Shown: positions 24,771 through 36,949 of the stretch, piece by piece
How the letters are laid out: each line of letters starts with the position of its first letter
Numbering within the stretch: the first letter of the stretch is position 1
NCBI GenBank assembly: GCA_028287135.1
Contig: JAQBQE010000028.1
Coordinates: 16,529 to 80,528 of the forward strand
DNA from: Myxococcales bacterium
GTDB lineage: Bacteria; Myxococcota_A; Polyangia; Haliangiales; Haliangiaceae
Length of the DNA stretch: 64,000 bases
Direction of reading: 5' to 3'
Program-made: the position numbers and the translations under genes
Notes under the pieces: generated by a model
The model's database searches: none
Seen by the model: only the letters and a program-made list of their open reading frames with translations
What the model was told of the DNA's origin: nothing

Positions 24771-26819
24771 ATGCACGGCGCGCACGAGTTCCTGTCGGCG
24801 TTGACGATCGTTCTCGGCGTGGCCGCCGTGACGACCCTTCTGTTCCAACGGCTCCATCAGCCGGTCGTCCTCGGCTACATCCTGGCCGGGCTGATCATCG
24901 GGCCGCACGTCCCGCTGCCGCTGATCGCGAACCGCGACGTGGTGGCCACGCTGTCCGAGCTCGGCGTGATCATGCTGATGTTCGGGCTCGGCCTCGAGTT
25001 CAGCATCGGGAAGCTGTTCCGCGCGGCACCCACCGCCGGCGTCACGGCAGTCATCCAGTGCAGCGTGATGATGCTCCTCGGCTTCGTCACCGGGCGGCTG
25101 CTCGGCTGGACGACGATGGAGAGCATCTTCGTGGGCGCCGTGATCGCGATCTCGAGCACCACGATCATCGCCAAGGCGTTCGACGAACAGAAGATCCAGG
25201 GCAAGGTGCGTGACCTCGTCGTCGCGATCCTGATCGTCGAGGATCTGATCGCCGTGCTGCTGATGGCGCTGTTGACCGGCGTATCCTCGGGGAGCGGGCT
25301 CTCGGCGACGGATCTCGCGATCACGGTCGCCGAGCTCGCCGGGTTCCTCGTCCTGCTGGTGGTGGTCGGTCTGTTCGTGGTGCCGCGCGCGATGCGCATG
25401 GTGGTTCGCGTCGGTCGTCCCGAGACGACCATCATCGCCTCGATCGCGGTGTGCTTCGGAGTCTCCTTGCTCGCACTCGAGTTCGGCTACTCGGTGGCAC
25501 TCGGCGCGTTCGTGGCCGGCATGCTGGTCGCGGAGTCCGGCGAGGCCCGCCAGATCGAGCCGCTCGTGAACCCGGTGCGCGACGTGTTCGCGGCCGTGTT
25601 CTTCGTGTCCGTCGGCATGATGATCGACCCGATGACGCTGGTCGACCACTGGTTCGCCGTCGTCGTACTGACGATCGTCGTGATCGTCGGCAAGATCGTC
25701 AGCGTGTCGATCGGTGCGTTCCTGGTCGGCACCGGCACGCGGACCTCGGTCGCCGCGGGGATGAGCCTCGCGCAGATCGGCGAGTTCTCGTTCATCATCG
25801 CGGGCCTCGGACTGACCCTCGGTGCGATCGGCGACTTCCTGTATCCGGTCGCCGTCGCAGTCTCTGCGGTGACCACGCTGACGACCCCGTGGCTGATCAA
25901 GCTCTCCGGACGCGCGGGCCAGTTCGTCGACCGCAAGCTGCCGGGACCGATGCAGACGTTCGTCGGGTTCTACGAGGGCTGGATCGAGCGCCTGCGGGCG
26001 CGCCGTGATGCCGCGTCGATCATCCGTCGCGTCGTGCGGATCCTGATGCTGGATGTCGTCGCGGTCGCGACCGTCGTGATCGCGGTCTCCCTGTCGTTCG
26101 AAGATCTGATCGAGCTGCTGGCGGTTCATCTCGAGCTCGATCGCTCGGTCGGCCGGATCGTGATCGCTGTGGTCGGGGGTGCGTTCGCACTTCCGTTCTG
26201 CGTCGGGATCCTGCTCAGCACACGCCGGCTGGCCACCGTGCTCGCGGATACGGTGGTTCCTCGCAGCGGTAGCGCGCGCGATCTCGACCTCGGGCAAGCC
26301 CCGCGTGGCGTGCTCACCGCGGCGCTGCAGCTCGCGGGTGTGTTGATCGCGGGGTTGCCGCTGGTCGCGCTCACGACGCCGTTTCTGCCCGGGTTCACCG
26401 CCGCCGCGGTCCTCGGGGCCGCGCTCGTCGTGCTCGCGATCCTGTTCTGGCGCATGGCGAGGCATCTCCACGGCCATGTCCGGGCCGCGTCGCACGTCAT
26501 CCTCGAAGCGCTCGCGGCTCAATCGTCCGCCGATTCCGCCCACGCGGCGGACGCTCACGCCGCGACCGATCCTCTGCTCCCCGGGCTGACCTCGTGGGAG
26601 CAGGTCGAGCTTCCTCCGGATGCGCGCGCGGTCGGCCGATCGCTGGCCTCCCTCGAGCTCCGCGGAACCACGGGGGCCACGGTCCTCGCGATCCGCCGGG
26701 ATGGCCACGGCATCGTCGCCCCTGACAAGAACGACCCGCTGCGCGCCGGCGATGTCCTCGCCATTGCGGGGTCCAGGGATGCGATCGAAGGCGCGATCGC
26801 CATTCTCCGCGGTACCTAG
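24771..26819 (+). CDS. CPA2-family cation:proton antiporter (KefB-like) with C-terminal TrkA-C/RCK-C-like domain
   Basis: LHQPVVLGYILAGLIIGPHVP…ELGVIMLMFGLGLEFSIGKL…ISSTTIIAKAFDEQ…VGMMIDPM…MSLAQIGEFSFIIAGLG; C-term ELRGTTGATVLAIRRDGHGIVAPDKNDPLRAGDVLAIAGS. Confidence 0.9.
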   Translation: MHGAHEFLSALTIVLGVAAVTTLLFQRLHQPVVLGYILAGLIIGPHVPLPLIANRDVVATLSELGVIMLMFGLGLEFSIGKLFRAAPTAGVTAVIQCSVMMLLGFVTGRLLGWTTMESIFVGAVIAISSTTIIAKAFDEQKIQGKVRDLVVAILIVEDLIAVLLMALLTGVSSGSGLSATDLAITVAELAGFLVLLVVVGLFVVPRAMRMVVRVGRPETTIIASIAVCFGVSLLALEFGYSVALGAFVAGMLVAESGEARQIEPLVNPVRDVFAAVFFVSVGMMIDPMTLVDHWFAVVVLTIVVIVGKIVSVSIGAFLVGTGTRTSVAAGMSLAQIGEFSFIIAGLGLTLGAIGDFLYPVAVAVSAVTTLTTPWLIKLSGRAGQFVDRKLPGPMQTFVGFYEGWIERLRARRDAASIIRRVVRILMLDVVAVATVVIAVSLSFEDLIELLAVHLELDRSVGRIVIAVVGGAFALPFCVGILLSTRRLATVLADTVVPRSGSARDLDLGQAPRGVLTAALQLAGVLIAGLPLVALTTPFLPGFTAAAVLGAALVVLAILFWRMARHLHGHVRAASHVILEALAAQSSADSAHAADAHAATDPLLPGLTSWEQVELPPDARAVGRSLASLELRGTTGATVLAIRRDGHGIVAPDKNDPLRAGDVLAIAGSRDAIEGAIAILRGT

Positions 26820-26858
26820 GATCTGGCGCCGGCGGGATCGCCGCGGTATCCCGTCCTC

Positions 26859-27257
26859 ATGAGCGTCCCCGATGGTGACGAGCCCGTTCCGCGGCTTCCC
26901 CGAGGGCGCGGCATGAAGCTCGACGGTCCGATGTTCGTGCGGATCGGGATGACGCTCGCGCTCCTGGTGATGATCATCGTCACCGCGCGGCCGTGTGCGA
27001 ACGCGACCTCGAAGTTCGTGACCGGCTTCGGCGAGCAAGGCTCCGGGACCACCGCGATGCCCAAGCCGGGCAACGTCGACGTTCCGCCGCCCAGCATGGG
27101 GAGCAGCGCCGACTACGAGCAGATCGGTCCGAACATGACCGATGCCGAGCGCCGCGCCGCGATCGAGCGCGCGAAGGCAAAGGCCGCCGCGCGCGCGGGC
27201 AGTGGTGCGGGCAGCGCATCGACCCCGCCGTCAGCACCGGCCCCGCCGGCCCCATAG
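26859..27257 (+). CDS. Hypothetical membrane-anchored protein
   Basis: One TM segment (MFVRIGMTLALLVMIIVTARP) and an Ala/Pro-rich tail. Confidence 0.6.
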   Translation: MSVPDGDEPVPRLPRGRGMKLDGPMFVRIGMTLALLVMIIVTARPCANATSKFVTGFGEQGSGTTAMPKPGNVDVPPPSMGSSADYEQIGPNMTDAERRAAIERAKAKAAARAGSGAGSASTPPSAPAPPAP

Positions 27258-27260
27258 CTG

Positions 27261-28256
27261 TCAGCGGCGTGCCGCGGCGGCGGCGTTCGCCGGGACCACC
27301 AGGACATCGCAGCAAGCGTCCCGCATGACATCGAGCGCGACGCTGCCCAGGCACGCATGGGCGAGGCCCGAGCGGCCGTGGGTGCCCAGGGCGATCAGAT
27401 CACACGCGAGGCTCGCCGCGGAGCTCTCGATCACGCCTCGCGGATGACCGCGGAGGATGTGCTGTGTCCAGGCACGTGCGCGCCACCAGCCGGTGGTCAC
27501 GAGCTTCGTGATCCACGCGGCCGCCCGGTGGTGTTGATGGTCGCGGTAGCTGGCAAGATCCTCGGCGGACGGCGTCGGATAGAGCACCGACTCGAGCGCG
27601 GTCTCGTACGCATGGACGAGCGCGAGGGGAGGACACAACGAGCCGAAGAACCGGGGCGCGAACGACAGCAAGGGGAGGGCGGTCTCGTCGAGATCGAGCG
27701 CGAGCATGGGACGGCGGTACGCGTGGACGGCGCTCCGGACCACCAGCACCGGGCGGCGCACGGCGCGGATCACCCGGCCCGCCATCGAGCCGGCCCGGTT
27801 CATCACGACCAGGTCGGCCGCGACCGCGCGCGCCTGGTCGACGATCTGCGTGCACGCGAGACCCACCGCCATCGTCGAGCTCACCGACGCGCCGGGCGGG
27901 AGCCGTCGTTCGAGCGTGCGGCCCGCTGCGACCAGCGTGGCACGGGCCTCGCGTTGCAGCCGGCTGCGGGTACGCGCTGGGCGCAGGCTCGGGATCACGT
28001 GGAGCAGCGTCAGGCGAGCATCGGGCGCGAGCGGCAGCAGCGCGGCTCGCTCGACCGCACGGACGGCGCCATCCGCACCGTCGAGCACGACGAGCACGGA
28101 GCGCAGCGGGCTCTCGATCGGCTCCATGTCGAACCGACGAGCATCCGGCGCGCCAAACCGACGCATCGGCGGGCGCTCTCGCGGCCAGCCCTCTGCGCGC
28201 GCTCGCTCCTGCGCGCGCGGGCGCTCGCTGGCGCGCAACCGACCTGCGGGAATCAC
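27261..28256 (-). CDS. Tandem universal stress protein (UspA-family) domains
   Basis: SVLVVLDGADGAVRAVERAALLPLAPDARLTLLHVIP… and C-term LIALGTHGRSGLAHACLGSVALDVMRDACCDVLVVP. Start ambiguous: GTG 28256 overlaps the upstream TGA (GTGA); MEPIESPLRSVLVV at 28127 is an alternative. Confidence 0.82.
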   Translation of the reverse strand: MIPAGRLRASERPRAQERARAEGWPRERPPMRRFGAPDARRFDMEPIESPLRSVLVVLDGADGAVRAVERAALLPLAPDARLTLLHVIPSLRPARTRSRLQREARATLVAAGRTLERRLPPGASVSSTMAVGLACTQIVDQARAVAADLVVMNRAGSMAGRVIRAVRRPVLVVRSAVHAYRRPMLALDLDETALPLLSFAPRFFGSLCPPLALVHAYETALESVLYPTPSAEDLASYRDHQHHRAAAWITKLVTTGWWRARAWTQHILRGHPRGVIESSAASLACDLIALGTHGRSGLAHACLGSVALDVMRDACCDVLVVPANAAAAARR

Positions 28257-29083
28257 TTCCAGAGAACAGCGTGGCGCAGCGCGGGCAGCTGCATCCGGCG
28301 CTTGTCGAGCGTGGCGCTATCGAGCGTGGCGACGATGACGCTGTCACCCTCGGCGCGCTCGGCGACGATCGTCCCCCATGGATCGCTGATCAGCGCGTGG
28401 CCATAGCTCTCGCGCTTCTCGTTGTGCCGGCCCCACTGCGCCGGGGCGACCACCCAGCACTGGTTCTCGACGGCGCGTGCGCGCAGCAGCAGGTGCCAGT
28501 GCGCGGCGCCGGTCGCCGCGGTGAACGCGGCCGGCACGAGCAGGATCTGGGCGCCCCGATCCTTCGCCAGCTCGCGATACAGCTCGGGAAACCGGACGTC
28601 GTAACAGATCGAGAGCCCCACCGGCACGCCCGCGATGTCGGCCACCACGAGCTGGTCGCCGGGCGCGGTGCCATCGGACTCGCGCAGGGACGTGCCGCAC
28701 GGCAGATCGACCTCGAACAGGTGGATCTTGCGATAGGCCGCGATCAGCGCGCCCGACGGATCGATGGCGACGGCGGTGTTGTAGCTGCGCTTCGGATCCT
28801 CCGAGATCCTCTCGGGCGTTCCGCCCCCGACGATCCACACGCCATGCTTCGTCGCGAGCTCGCGGAGCGTGCTCATGATCGGACCCTCACCGTCGTTCGC
28901 CTCGGCGATCTTCTGCTTGTCGCCCTCACCCCGGCCAAGGAACGAGAAACATTCGGGCAGGACGACCAGCTGGGCGCCGTCCGCGGCCGCCTGGGCCGTC
29001 AGCGTTCGACACACCTCGAGGTTGGCAGCGACATCGTCGGTCGAGCGCATCTGGACGGCGCCCACGCGTAGCTCCCAGCTCAT
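28253..29083 (-). CDS. Carbon-nitrogen hydrolase (nitrilase superfamily, Nit1/Nit2-like)
   Basis: VVLPECFSFLGRG (Glu), YRKIHLFEVDLP (Lys), GLSICYDVRFPELYREL (Cys); ATG 29083 preceded by GGAGGA. Confidence 0.92.
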   Translation of the reverse strand: MSWELRVGAVQMRSTDDVAANLEVCRTLTAQAAADGAQLVVLPECFSFLGRGEGDKQKIAEANDGEGPIMSTLRELATKHGVWIVGGGTPERISEDPKRSYNTAVAIDPSGALIAAYRKIHLFEVDLPCGTSLRESDGTAPGDQLVVADIAGVPVGLSICYDVRFPELYRELAKDRGAQILLVPAAFTAATGAAHWHLLLRARAVENQCWVVAPAQWGRHNEKRESYGHALISDPWGTIVAERAEGDSVIVATLDSATLDKRRMQLPALRHAVLWK

Positions 29084-29238
29084 TCCTCCGTGGTAGCACG
29101 GCGAAATCACGACCCAAACGATCGAGATCGCCCGGTTCTCGACGGGGTCCCCCAAGAACCCCGCACCGCCCGTTCATCCCTCTTGCCCTGGGCACAGGGC
29201 GGTGGTACCCATCCGCCAGCTTTATCGCTTCGCGGTGG

Positions 29239-29264
29239 GGTGGCCATTCGGCCACCTTTTTTTT
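29239..29264 (+). terminator. Intrinsic terminator in the leader of rimP-nusA
   Basis: GGTGGCC-ATTC-GGCCACC followed by eight Ts; 20 nt upstream of the rimP ATG; the upstream gene is divergent. Confidence 0.85.
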
Positions 29265-29283
29265 CGCCCTGACGTCACAGACC

Positions 29284-29940
29284 ATGTCCCGCAACCCCCA
29301 GCAAACACGTTTGATCTCGATCGTCGAGCCGGTGTGCCACGCCGCCGGCTACGACCTCGTCGATCTGCGCTTCCTGCTCGACCAGGGCGGCTGGGTGCTG
29401 CGCGTTGCGATCGACTTGCCGCTCGACGAGAACACGGATCCGACGCAGGTCTCCGAGGACCGCGTCGACCTCTCCGACTGCGCGAACCTGTCGCGCGAGC
29501 TATCGGCCGTGCTCGACGTCGAGGACCCGATCCCGCAGGCGTACAGCCTCGAGGTCAGCTCGCCTGGCATCGACCGCCCGCTGCGCACGCCGCACCACTA
29601 CCGCCACTTCGCGGGCAGCGACGCCAAGATCCAGCTCGCGGTGCCGGTCGCGACGCCGACCGGTGAGCGGAAGAACTTTCGCGGCATCCTGCGCGGCATC
29701 TCCGACGACAACAAGGTCGCGATCGAGGTCGACGGTCAGGAGTTCCACCTGCCGATCGACGACATCGACTCCGCCAAGCTCGTCCCGGACTGGGACGCGG
29801 TGATGGCTGGCAAGAGCGGCGTCGGCCCGAAGCAGCCAAAGCCGGTCAAGCCGGGGCATCGCCCCAGCGCCAAGAAGAATTCCTCGGGGGGCAGCAGCCC
29901 CAAGAACTCGCCCAAGCAACGGATGAAAGAACAGGGATAG
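29284..29940 (+). CDS. rimP: Ribosome maturation factor RimP
   Basis: [32 protein letters not shown]…[47 protein letters not shown]. Confidence 0.95.
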   Translation: MSRNPQQTRLISIVEPVCHAAGYDLVDLRFLLDQGGWVLRVAIDLPLDENTDPTQVSEDRVDLSDCANLSRELSAVLDVEDPIPQAYSLEVSSPGIDRPLRTPHHYRHFAGSDAKIQLAVPVATPTGERKNFRGILRGISDDNKVAIEVDGQEFHLPIDDIDSAKLVPDWDAVMAGKSGVGPKQPKPVKPGHRPSAKKNSSGGSSPKNSPKQRMKEQG

Positions 29941-29942
29941 TC

Positions 29943-31516
<1,574 letters not shown>

Positions 31517-31520
<4 letters not shown>

Positions 31521-31918
31521 GTAGTCACGTTCCCCAGCGAACGTGTACCGGGTGCCGTGCGGTGGAACCGCAGACGGCCCTCGTGCGCGTGGCGGTCTCG
31601 GGATCTCGGCTGATCGTCGACGCGAGTCGCCGGCTGCCGGGCCGGGGTGCCTACGCGCATCCCCGAGCTGCCTGCGTCACCGTGCCGGGGCTCGCGCGGA
31701 GCCTGCGTCGGTCGGTGACCCCGAGCGACGTTCAGCGGCTGGTTTCAGAGATGTCAACGGCGGACGACAATTCGACCGGTCGTCTGCTTCACCCACGTAG
31801 TGATCTGCGAGCGAAAAACGCCCCTGGCCTTGGGCATGCAGACGCTGTAGAAACTCCCAGCCTGAGCGTGGTTGGGATCAAGGCAGAGGATGACCGGAGC
31901 GAAGATGCGCGTTTATGA
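31517..31918 (+). CDS. ylxR: YlxR (DUF448) family nucleic-acid-binding protein; probable CTG start
   Basis: Frame upstream of the track's GTG start (31562) encodes the conserved N-terminus [22 protein letters not shown]…[15 protein letters not shown]. No in-frame ATG/GTG/TTG in the ~75 nt upstream that I read; CTG 31517 has GGAGG 7 nt upstream. Confidence 0.8.
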
Positions 31919-34900
31919 GATAGCAAAAGAGGTCGGCATCCCGAACAAGGACCTCATCGCCAAGATCCGGGCACTCGGTCTCGAGGTGAACAACCATATG
32001 TCGTCCCTCGATGCGGACGATGTCGCGCGCATCAAGCGTTCGCTCGAGAAGGAAAAAGCATCGGTGGCGGCACCCGCGCAGACGAAGGTTCTGTCGACGG
32101 GTACCGTGCTCCGTCGCCGATCGAGTGGCGACAAGGCCGCTGGTGATGGTTCCGAGGAACGCTCTGTCGAGCGCGCCCCGGTCGCCGCCGCTGCGCCTGC
32201 CGCTGCGCCCGCCGCGGTGGTTCGCCGCAAGGTCGTCGCCGAGGAGCCGGCTCCGCCGGTGACCGCAGCGCCGCCCCCGGTCGCCGCACCCGTGCCTCCG
32301 CCGGCTCCGCCCGTCGTGGCGCGTCCGGTGGTCCGCGAGCCCGAGCCGCAGGTCGTCGCCGCGCCACCGCCTCGCGTCGTCGAGGAAGCGCCGGCCCCGC
32401 CTGCGCCGACCCCGCCGCCACCGCCGCCGCAGCCTCGGGTTGCGCCGGTCGTGCGCGAGATGGCACCGCCACCGCAGCAGCGCAACGATCGTCCGATCGT
32501 CGTCGAGCAGCGGCATTCGCACTCGCACTCGGCTCCGGCTCATACGCCGGCGCCGTCGAGTGATGCTCCCCGCCAGGCCCCGATGGCCGCGTCGTCGGAG
32601 CAGCCTGCCGAGCGTCCACGCTCTCGCGTGATCCTCGCGGGACCGCAGGTCGTGGGTCGTGGCAGCAACGACGGCACGCAGACCGTCGGTCGCACGCAGC
32701 CGCAGCAGCCGCCGCAGCAGTACCAGGCGCCGGCACCGTCGACGCAGCTTCCGCGTCGCGATGCGAACGCGCCGCTGACGCAGCCGCCGCCGCTGTCGGA
32801 GGCACCGCGCCCCGACGAGACGCCGCAAGATGCACGCAGCAGGTTCGAGGCGGAGCTCCAGAAGGCTCGCGCGCGGACCGTCGTGCAGGAGCGTCGTCCT
32901 CGCGGCGACACCGCTCAGATCGAGCCGCAGACCGCTGCTCCCGAGGAGTCCGCCGAGGCTCCTCCGGCACCGCCGCCTCGCGACCCGTCGCGTCCCGCCG
33001 TCGGTACGGTGATCGCGCTTCCTCCGCGGATCAAGATCACCGAGCGCACCCCGGTCGTCGGTCGTCCGCCTCCGGGCGCGCCGCCGGCGAACCCGATCCG
33101 TGGTCGGTTCGCGCAGCAGCAGCAGCGCGGTGGTCGTCCCGGTGGTCCGGGCGGTCGCCCGGGTCCGGGTAACGACTTCGGTCGCAAGAAGCTGCCCCTC
33201 GGCAAGAAGGGCAAGCAGACGACGATCACCACGCCTGCCGAGCACAAGCGCGTCATCAGGATCGAGGACTCGATCACGGTGGCCGACCTCGCGCGCGGCA
33301 TGGGTGTGAAGTCCCCCGAGGTGCTGAAGAAGCTCTGGGGCATGGGCATGACCGGCGTCAATATCAACGCCGCCATCGACTTTGACACCGCGCAGCTCCT
33401 CGCGAACGAGTTCGCGTACGAGGTGCAGAACGTCGCTTTCAAGGAAGACGACATCTTCTCGCAGAAGGTCGACGAGGCCGAGTCGATGACTCCGCGCGCG
33501 CCGGTCGTCACCGTCATGGGTCACGTCGACCACGGCAAGACCACGCTGCTCGACTCGATCCGCAAGGCTCGCGTCGCCGCTGGCGAGTCGGGTGGCATCA
33601 CCCAGCACGTCGCTGCGTACAAGGTGAAGGCGCCGGGCCACGGGGACATCGTGTTCCTCGACACCCCGGGTCACGAGGCGTTCACCGAGATGCGCGCTCG
33701 TGGCGCGCAGGCGACCGATATCGTCGTGCTCGTGGTCGCGGCGAATGACGGCGTGATGCCGCAGACCGTCGAGGCCCTCGCGCACGCGAAGGACGCGAAG
33801 GTCACGATCATCGTCGCGGTCAACAAGATCGACACGCCGGATGCGGCGCCCGATCGAGTGCGCCAGCAGCTCGCAGACAAGGGCCTGATTCCCGAGGAGT
33901 GGGGAGGAGACACGATCTACGTGAACGTCTCCGCGCTCAAGAACGAGGGCATCGACAAGCTGCTCGAGGCCATCGCGGTCTCGGCAGAGGTCCTCGAGCT
34001 CAAGGCGAACGCGAACAAGCCGGCCTCCGGTCTTGTGATCGAGGCTCGCCTCGATCGCAACCGTGGACCGATGGCGACCGTCCTGATCCAGGAAGGCACG
34101 CTGAAGACCGGTGACATCCTCGTCGCAGGTCGCGTGTTCGGTAAGGTCCGCGCGATGCTCGACGATCGCGGCCAGCCCCTCATGGAGGCCGGTCCGTCGA
34201 CGCCGATCGAAGTGCTCGGACTCGACGGCGTTCCCGAGGCAGGCGATCTGGTGAATGCGGCGGACGACGACAAGGCGGCCAAGCAGGTCGTCGAGCACCG
34301 TCGCCAGCAGCATCGCAAGCGCGAGCTCGCGTCGACGACGCGGATCTCCCTCGAGGGCATGATGGAGCGCAACTCCGTCGATGCCATCAAGGAGCTGAAG
34401 ATCGTCCTCAAGGCAGACGTTCAGGGTTCTGCCGAGGCGCTCAAGGCATCGCTGATCAAGCAGTCGACCGAGAAGGTGCGTGTCGTCGTGATCTCCGCCG
34501 GCGTTGGCGGCATCACGGAGAGCGACGTCAACCTCGCCAAGGCAGGCGGCGCGATCATCGTGGGCTTCCACGTTCGTCCCGCCGGCAAGAGCGCCAAGCT
34601 CGCCGAGCAGGAAGAGGTCGAGATCCGGCTGTACGACATCATCTACGACGCTCTCGACGAGGTGAAGCTGGCGATGGCTGGCCTGCTCGCCCCGATCAAG
34701 CGCGAGGTGCCGATCGGTCAGCTGTCGGTGCGCGACACGTTCTCGATTCCCAAGATGGGCGTCGTCGCGGGTTGCATGGTGTTGACGGGCAAGATCAACC
34801 GCAAGGCGCACCTCCGGATCATCCGGGACGCCGTGCAGGTCTACGAGGGCAAGATCGGAAGCCTTCGCCGGTTCAAGGACGACATCAGCGAGGTCGGCGT

Positions 34901-35000
34901 GGGCTTCGAGTGCGGTGTGATGGTCCAGGGCTGGAATGACATCAAGACCGGCGACGTGATCGAGGCCTACGAGGTCATCGAGGAAGCAGCGAAGCTGTAG
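31905..35000 (+). CDS. infB: Translation initiation factor IF-2 with long Pro/Ala-rich N-terminal region
   Basis: [93 protein letters not shown]. Confidence 0.97.
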   Translation: MRVYEIAKEVGIPNKDLIAKIRALGLEVNNHMSSLDADDVARIKRSLEKEKASVAAPAQTKVLSTGTVLRRRSSGDKAAGDGSEERSVERAPVAAAAPAAAPAAVVRRKVVAEEPAPPVTAAPPPVAAPVPPPAPPVVARPVVREPEPQVVAAPPPRVVEEAPAPPAPTPPPPPPQPRVAPVVREMAPPPQQRNDRPIVVEQRHSHSHSAPAHTPAPSSDAPRQAPMAASSEQPAERPRSRVILAGPQVVGRGSNDGTQTVGRTQPQQPPQQYQAPAPSTQLPRRDANAPLTQPPPLSEAPRPDETPQDARSRFEAELQKARARTVVQERRPRGDTAQIEPQTAAPEESAEAPPAPPPRDPSRPAVGTVIALPPRIKITERTPVVGRPPPGAPPANPIRGRFAQQQQRGGRPGGPGGRPGPGNDFGRKKLPLGKKGKQTTITTPAEHKRVIRIEDSITVADLARGMGVKSPEVLKKLWGMGMTGVNINAAIDFDTAQLLANEFAYEVQNVAFKEDDIFSQKVDEAESMTPRAPVVTVMGHVDHGKTTLLDSIRKARVAAGESGGITQHVAAYKVKAPGHGDIVFLDTPGHEAFTEMRARGAQATDIVVLVVAANDGVMPQTVEALAHAKDAKVTIIVAVNKIDTPDAAPDRVRQQLADKGLIPEEWGGDTIYVNVSALKNEGIDKLLEAIAVSAEVLELKANANKPASGLVIEARLDRNRGPMATVLIQEGTLKTGDILVAGRVFGKVRAMLDDRGQPLMEAGPSTPIEVLGLDGVPEAGDLVNAADDDKAAKQVVEHRRQQHRKRELASTTRISLEGMMERNSVDAIKELKIVLKADVQGSAEALKASLIKQSTEKVRVVVISAGVGGITESDVNLAKAGGAIIVGFHVRPAGKSAKLAEQEEVEIRLYDIIYDALDEVKLAMAGLLAPIKREVPIGQLSVRDTFSIPKMGVVAGCMVLTGKINRKAHLRIIRDAVQVYEGKIGSLRRFKDDISEVGVGFECGVMVQGWNDIKTGDVIEAYEVIEEAAKL

Positions 35001-35021
35001 CCGGCGGGGTAGGGTCAGGGT

Positions 35022-35438
35022 GTGTACGTCGGCATCGCCAGGCTCAGTGTCGTGATCGCCCAGAGCCATTCGCTGAAGGAAAAGCGGATGGTGATCAGGC
35101 GGGTCAAGGACCGCGTGCGTGAGCGCGTGGGCGTGGCGATCAACGAGGTCGGCGAGCACGATATCTGGCAGCGCGCGGAGCTCGGCTGCTCGGTGACGAG
35201 CAGCGACCGTGCGAAGGCCTACGAGGTCCTCGACGAGATCGTGCGGGTCGCCGCGGCCGCGATGGTCGCGGGCGACGCGCAGCTCGTCGCGGTCGCGAAG
35301 GACGTGATCAAGTTCGACGCGGCGGCCGCACCGGTCGCCGAGGTCGATGACCGCACCGGAGCTGGGGACAAGGCCGTCGGCGCCAAGGGCGACGGCGACT
35401 GGATCCCCGACGAGTGGCGCGAGGAGGCGGAGTCATGA
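35022..35438 (+). CDS. ylxP: DUF503 / YlxP-like protein
   Basis: MYVGIARLSVVIAQSHSLKEKRMVIRRVKDRVRERVGVAINEVGEHDIWQRAELGCSVTSSD; position between infB and rbfA. Confidence 0.9.
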   Translation: MYVGIARLSVVIAQSHSLKEKRMVIRRVKDRVRERVGVAINEVGEHDIWQRAELGCSVTSSDRAKAYEVLDEIVRVAAAAMVAGDAQLVAVAKDVIKFDAAAAPVAEVDDRTGAGDKAVGAKGDGDWIPDEWREEAES

Positions 35439-35881
35439 CGGCACAACGCAAGTCCCGGGTCGAGCACGCACTGCGTGACGTGCTGACCAGCGCCATCAAC
35501 AACGACGTCAAGGATCCGCGCGTGCGCGCGGCGACCTTGCTCACCGTGTCGAAGGTCGAGCTCAACGTCGACCTGTCGGTCGCGAACGTCTACGTCTCGA
35601 TCATCGGAGACGACGCGACCGCCGATGGCGTGATCGCAGGGCTCCAGAAGGCCGCGGGCTTTCTGCGTGGGCCGGTCGGCCGCGAGCTCAACCTGCAGCG
35701 CGCACCCGAGCTCCGGTTCTTCCAGGACTCGACGGTCGATGTCAGCGCCAAGCTCTCCGCGATCGTTCGCGAGGACGAGGAGCGGGCACGCGCCGCCGGG
35801 CGGGTCCCCGAGCCGCCACCCGCGCCAGCGACCCCGACCACTCCTGCCGGGCCGCCGGGTCCGAAGAAGGAGCCGACGTGA
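35435..35881 (+). CDS. rbfA: Ribosome-binding factor A
   Basis: RKSRVEHALRDVLTSAINNDVKDPRVRAATLLTVSKVELNVDLSVANVYVSI; start ATG 35435 overlaps ylxP stop. Confidence 0.93.
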   Translation: MTAQRKSRVEHALRDVLTSAINNDVKDPRVRAATLLTVSKVELNVDLSVANVYVSIIGDDATADGVIAGLQKAAGFLRGPVGRELNLQRAPELRFFQDSTVDVSAKLSAIVREDEERARAAGRVPEPPPAPATPTTPAGPPGPKKEPT

Positions 35882-36945
35882 ACGAGCACCCGCGCCGCGT
35901 CACCGAGACCGCGTCGCCGGTGCCACCCGTTGCGGAGGCGCTCGAGAAGGCGTGCGAGATCCTTCGCAAGGCCGAGCGCATCCTGCTGACCAGTCATCGC
36001 CGACCCGACGGAGACGGCACGGGCTCGATGGCGGGTCTCGCCTCGCTGCTGCGTGCGCGTGGCAAGACCGCCGTGATCTACTCGGTCGATCCGATCTCGC
36101 GCCGCTACAAGTGGCTGCCGCTCGCGAACACGACGGTCCACACGATCTCGTTCGACGAGCGGTTCGACTGCACGATCGTCGTCGACTGTGCGGATATCGC
36201 GCTGCTCGGTGACACGCTGCCGCCGCCCGAGGTATGCGGCACGCTGATCACGCTCGATCATCACGCGAGCGGTCATCCGTTCGGCGACATCGCGGTGTGG
36301 GATCCGACCGCGTCGGCGGTGGGCGTCCTCGTGTTCCGGCTCGCCGAGCGCGAGGGCTGGCCGATCACGGAGGAGTGCGCGATCCCGCTGTACGTCTCGC
36401 TGATCAGCGACACCGGCGGATTCCGCCACGCGAACACCAACGCCGAGGCGCTGCACGTGGCGTCCGAGTTGATCAAGCGCGGCGTGGTGCCGTCGACGAT
36501 CGCGTCGAGCCTCGAGGAGCGGCCGAGCCCGGGCAAGTTGCGGCTGCTCGGCGCCGTGCTGTCGACGCTCGAGCTCCACTGTGCCGGCCGGGTCGGCGTG
36601 CTGTCGGTGACCACGGACATGGTCGAGGGCGCGCGCGCCTCGTGGGAAGACATCGAAGGCATGGTCAACTGGGGCCGCAACGTCGAGGGCGTCCAGGTCG
36701 GCGTTCTTCTGACCACGGCGAAGGGCGGCGGCGTTCGCGTCTCGATGCGGTCGCGGAGCGAGAAGATCGACGTCGGGAAGGTCTGCATGACGCTCGGCGG
36801 GGGTGGTCATCCCGGCGCCGGTGGCTGTCACCTGACCGAGACCCTGGCCGTGACCAAGGACAAGATCGTTCGCGCGCTCGAGATCGCGTTCAACCGGCAG
36901 AGCCGGCCTGTGATCGACCCCGCACCCGATCCCACGCACGGGTGA
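35878..36945 (+). CDS. DHH/DHHA1 phosphoesterase, NrnA-like oligoribonuclease/pAp phosphatase
   Basis: LTSHRRPDGDGTGSMAGLASLLRARGKTAVIYS…LDHHASG…GGGGHPGAGGC; GTG start overlaps the rbfA stop. Confidence 0.9.
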   Translation: MNEHPRRVTETASPVPPVAEALEKACEILRKAERILLTSHRRPDGDGTGSMAGLASLLRARGKTAVIYSVDPISRRYKWLPLANTTVHTISFDERFDCTIVVDCADIALLGDTLPPPEVCGTLITLDHHASGHPFGDIAVWDPTASAVGVLVFRLAEREGWPITEECAIPLYVSLISDTGGFRHANTNAEALHVASELIKRGVVPSTIASSLEERPSPGKLRLLGAVLSTLELHCAGRVGVLSVTTDMVEGARASWEDIEGMVNWGRNVEGVQVGVLLTTAKGGGVRVSMRSRSEKIDVGKVCMTLGGGGHPGAGGCHLTETLAVTKDKIVRALEIAFNRQSRPVIDPAPDPTHG

Positions 36946-36949
36946 TAGG

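Noticed and set aside
31878-35159. 1093-aa minus-strand ORF antisense to infB
   Set aside because: Composition-driven antisense ORF; infB on the + strand is unambiguous.
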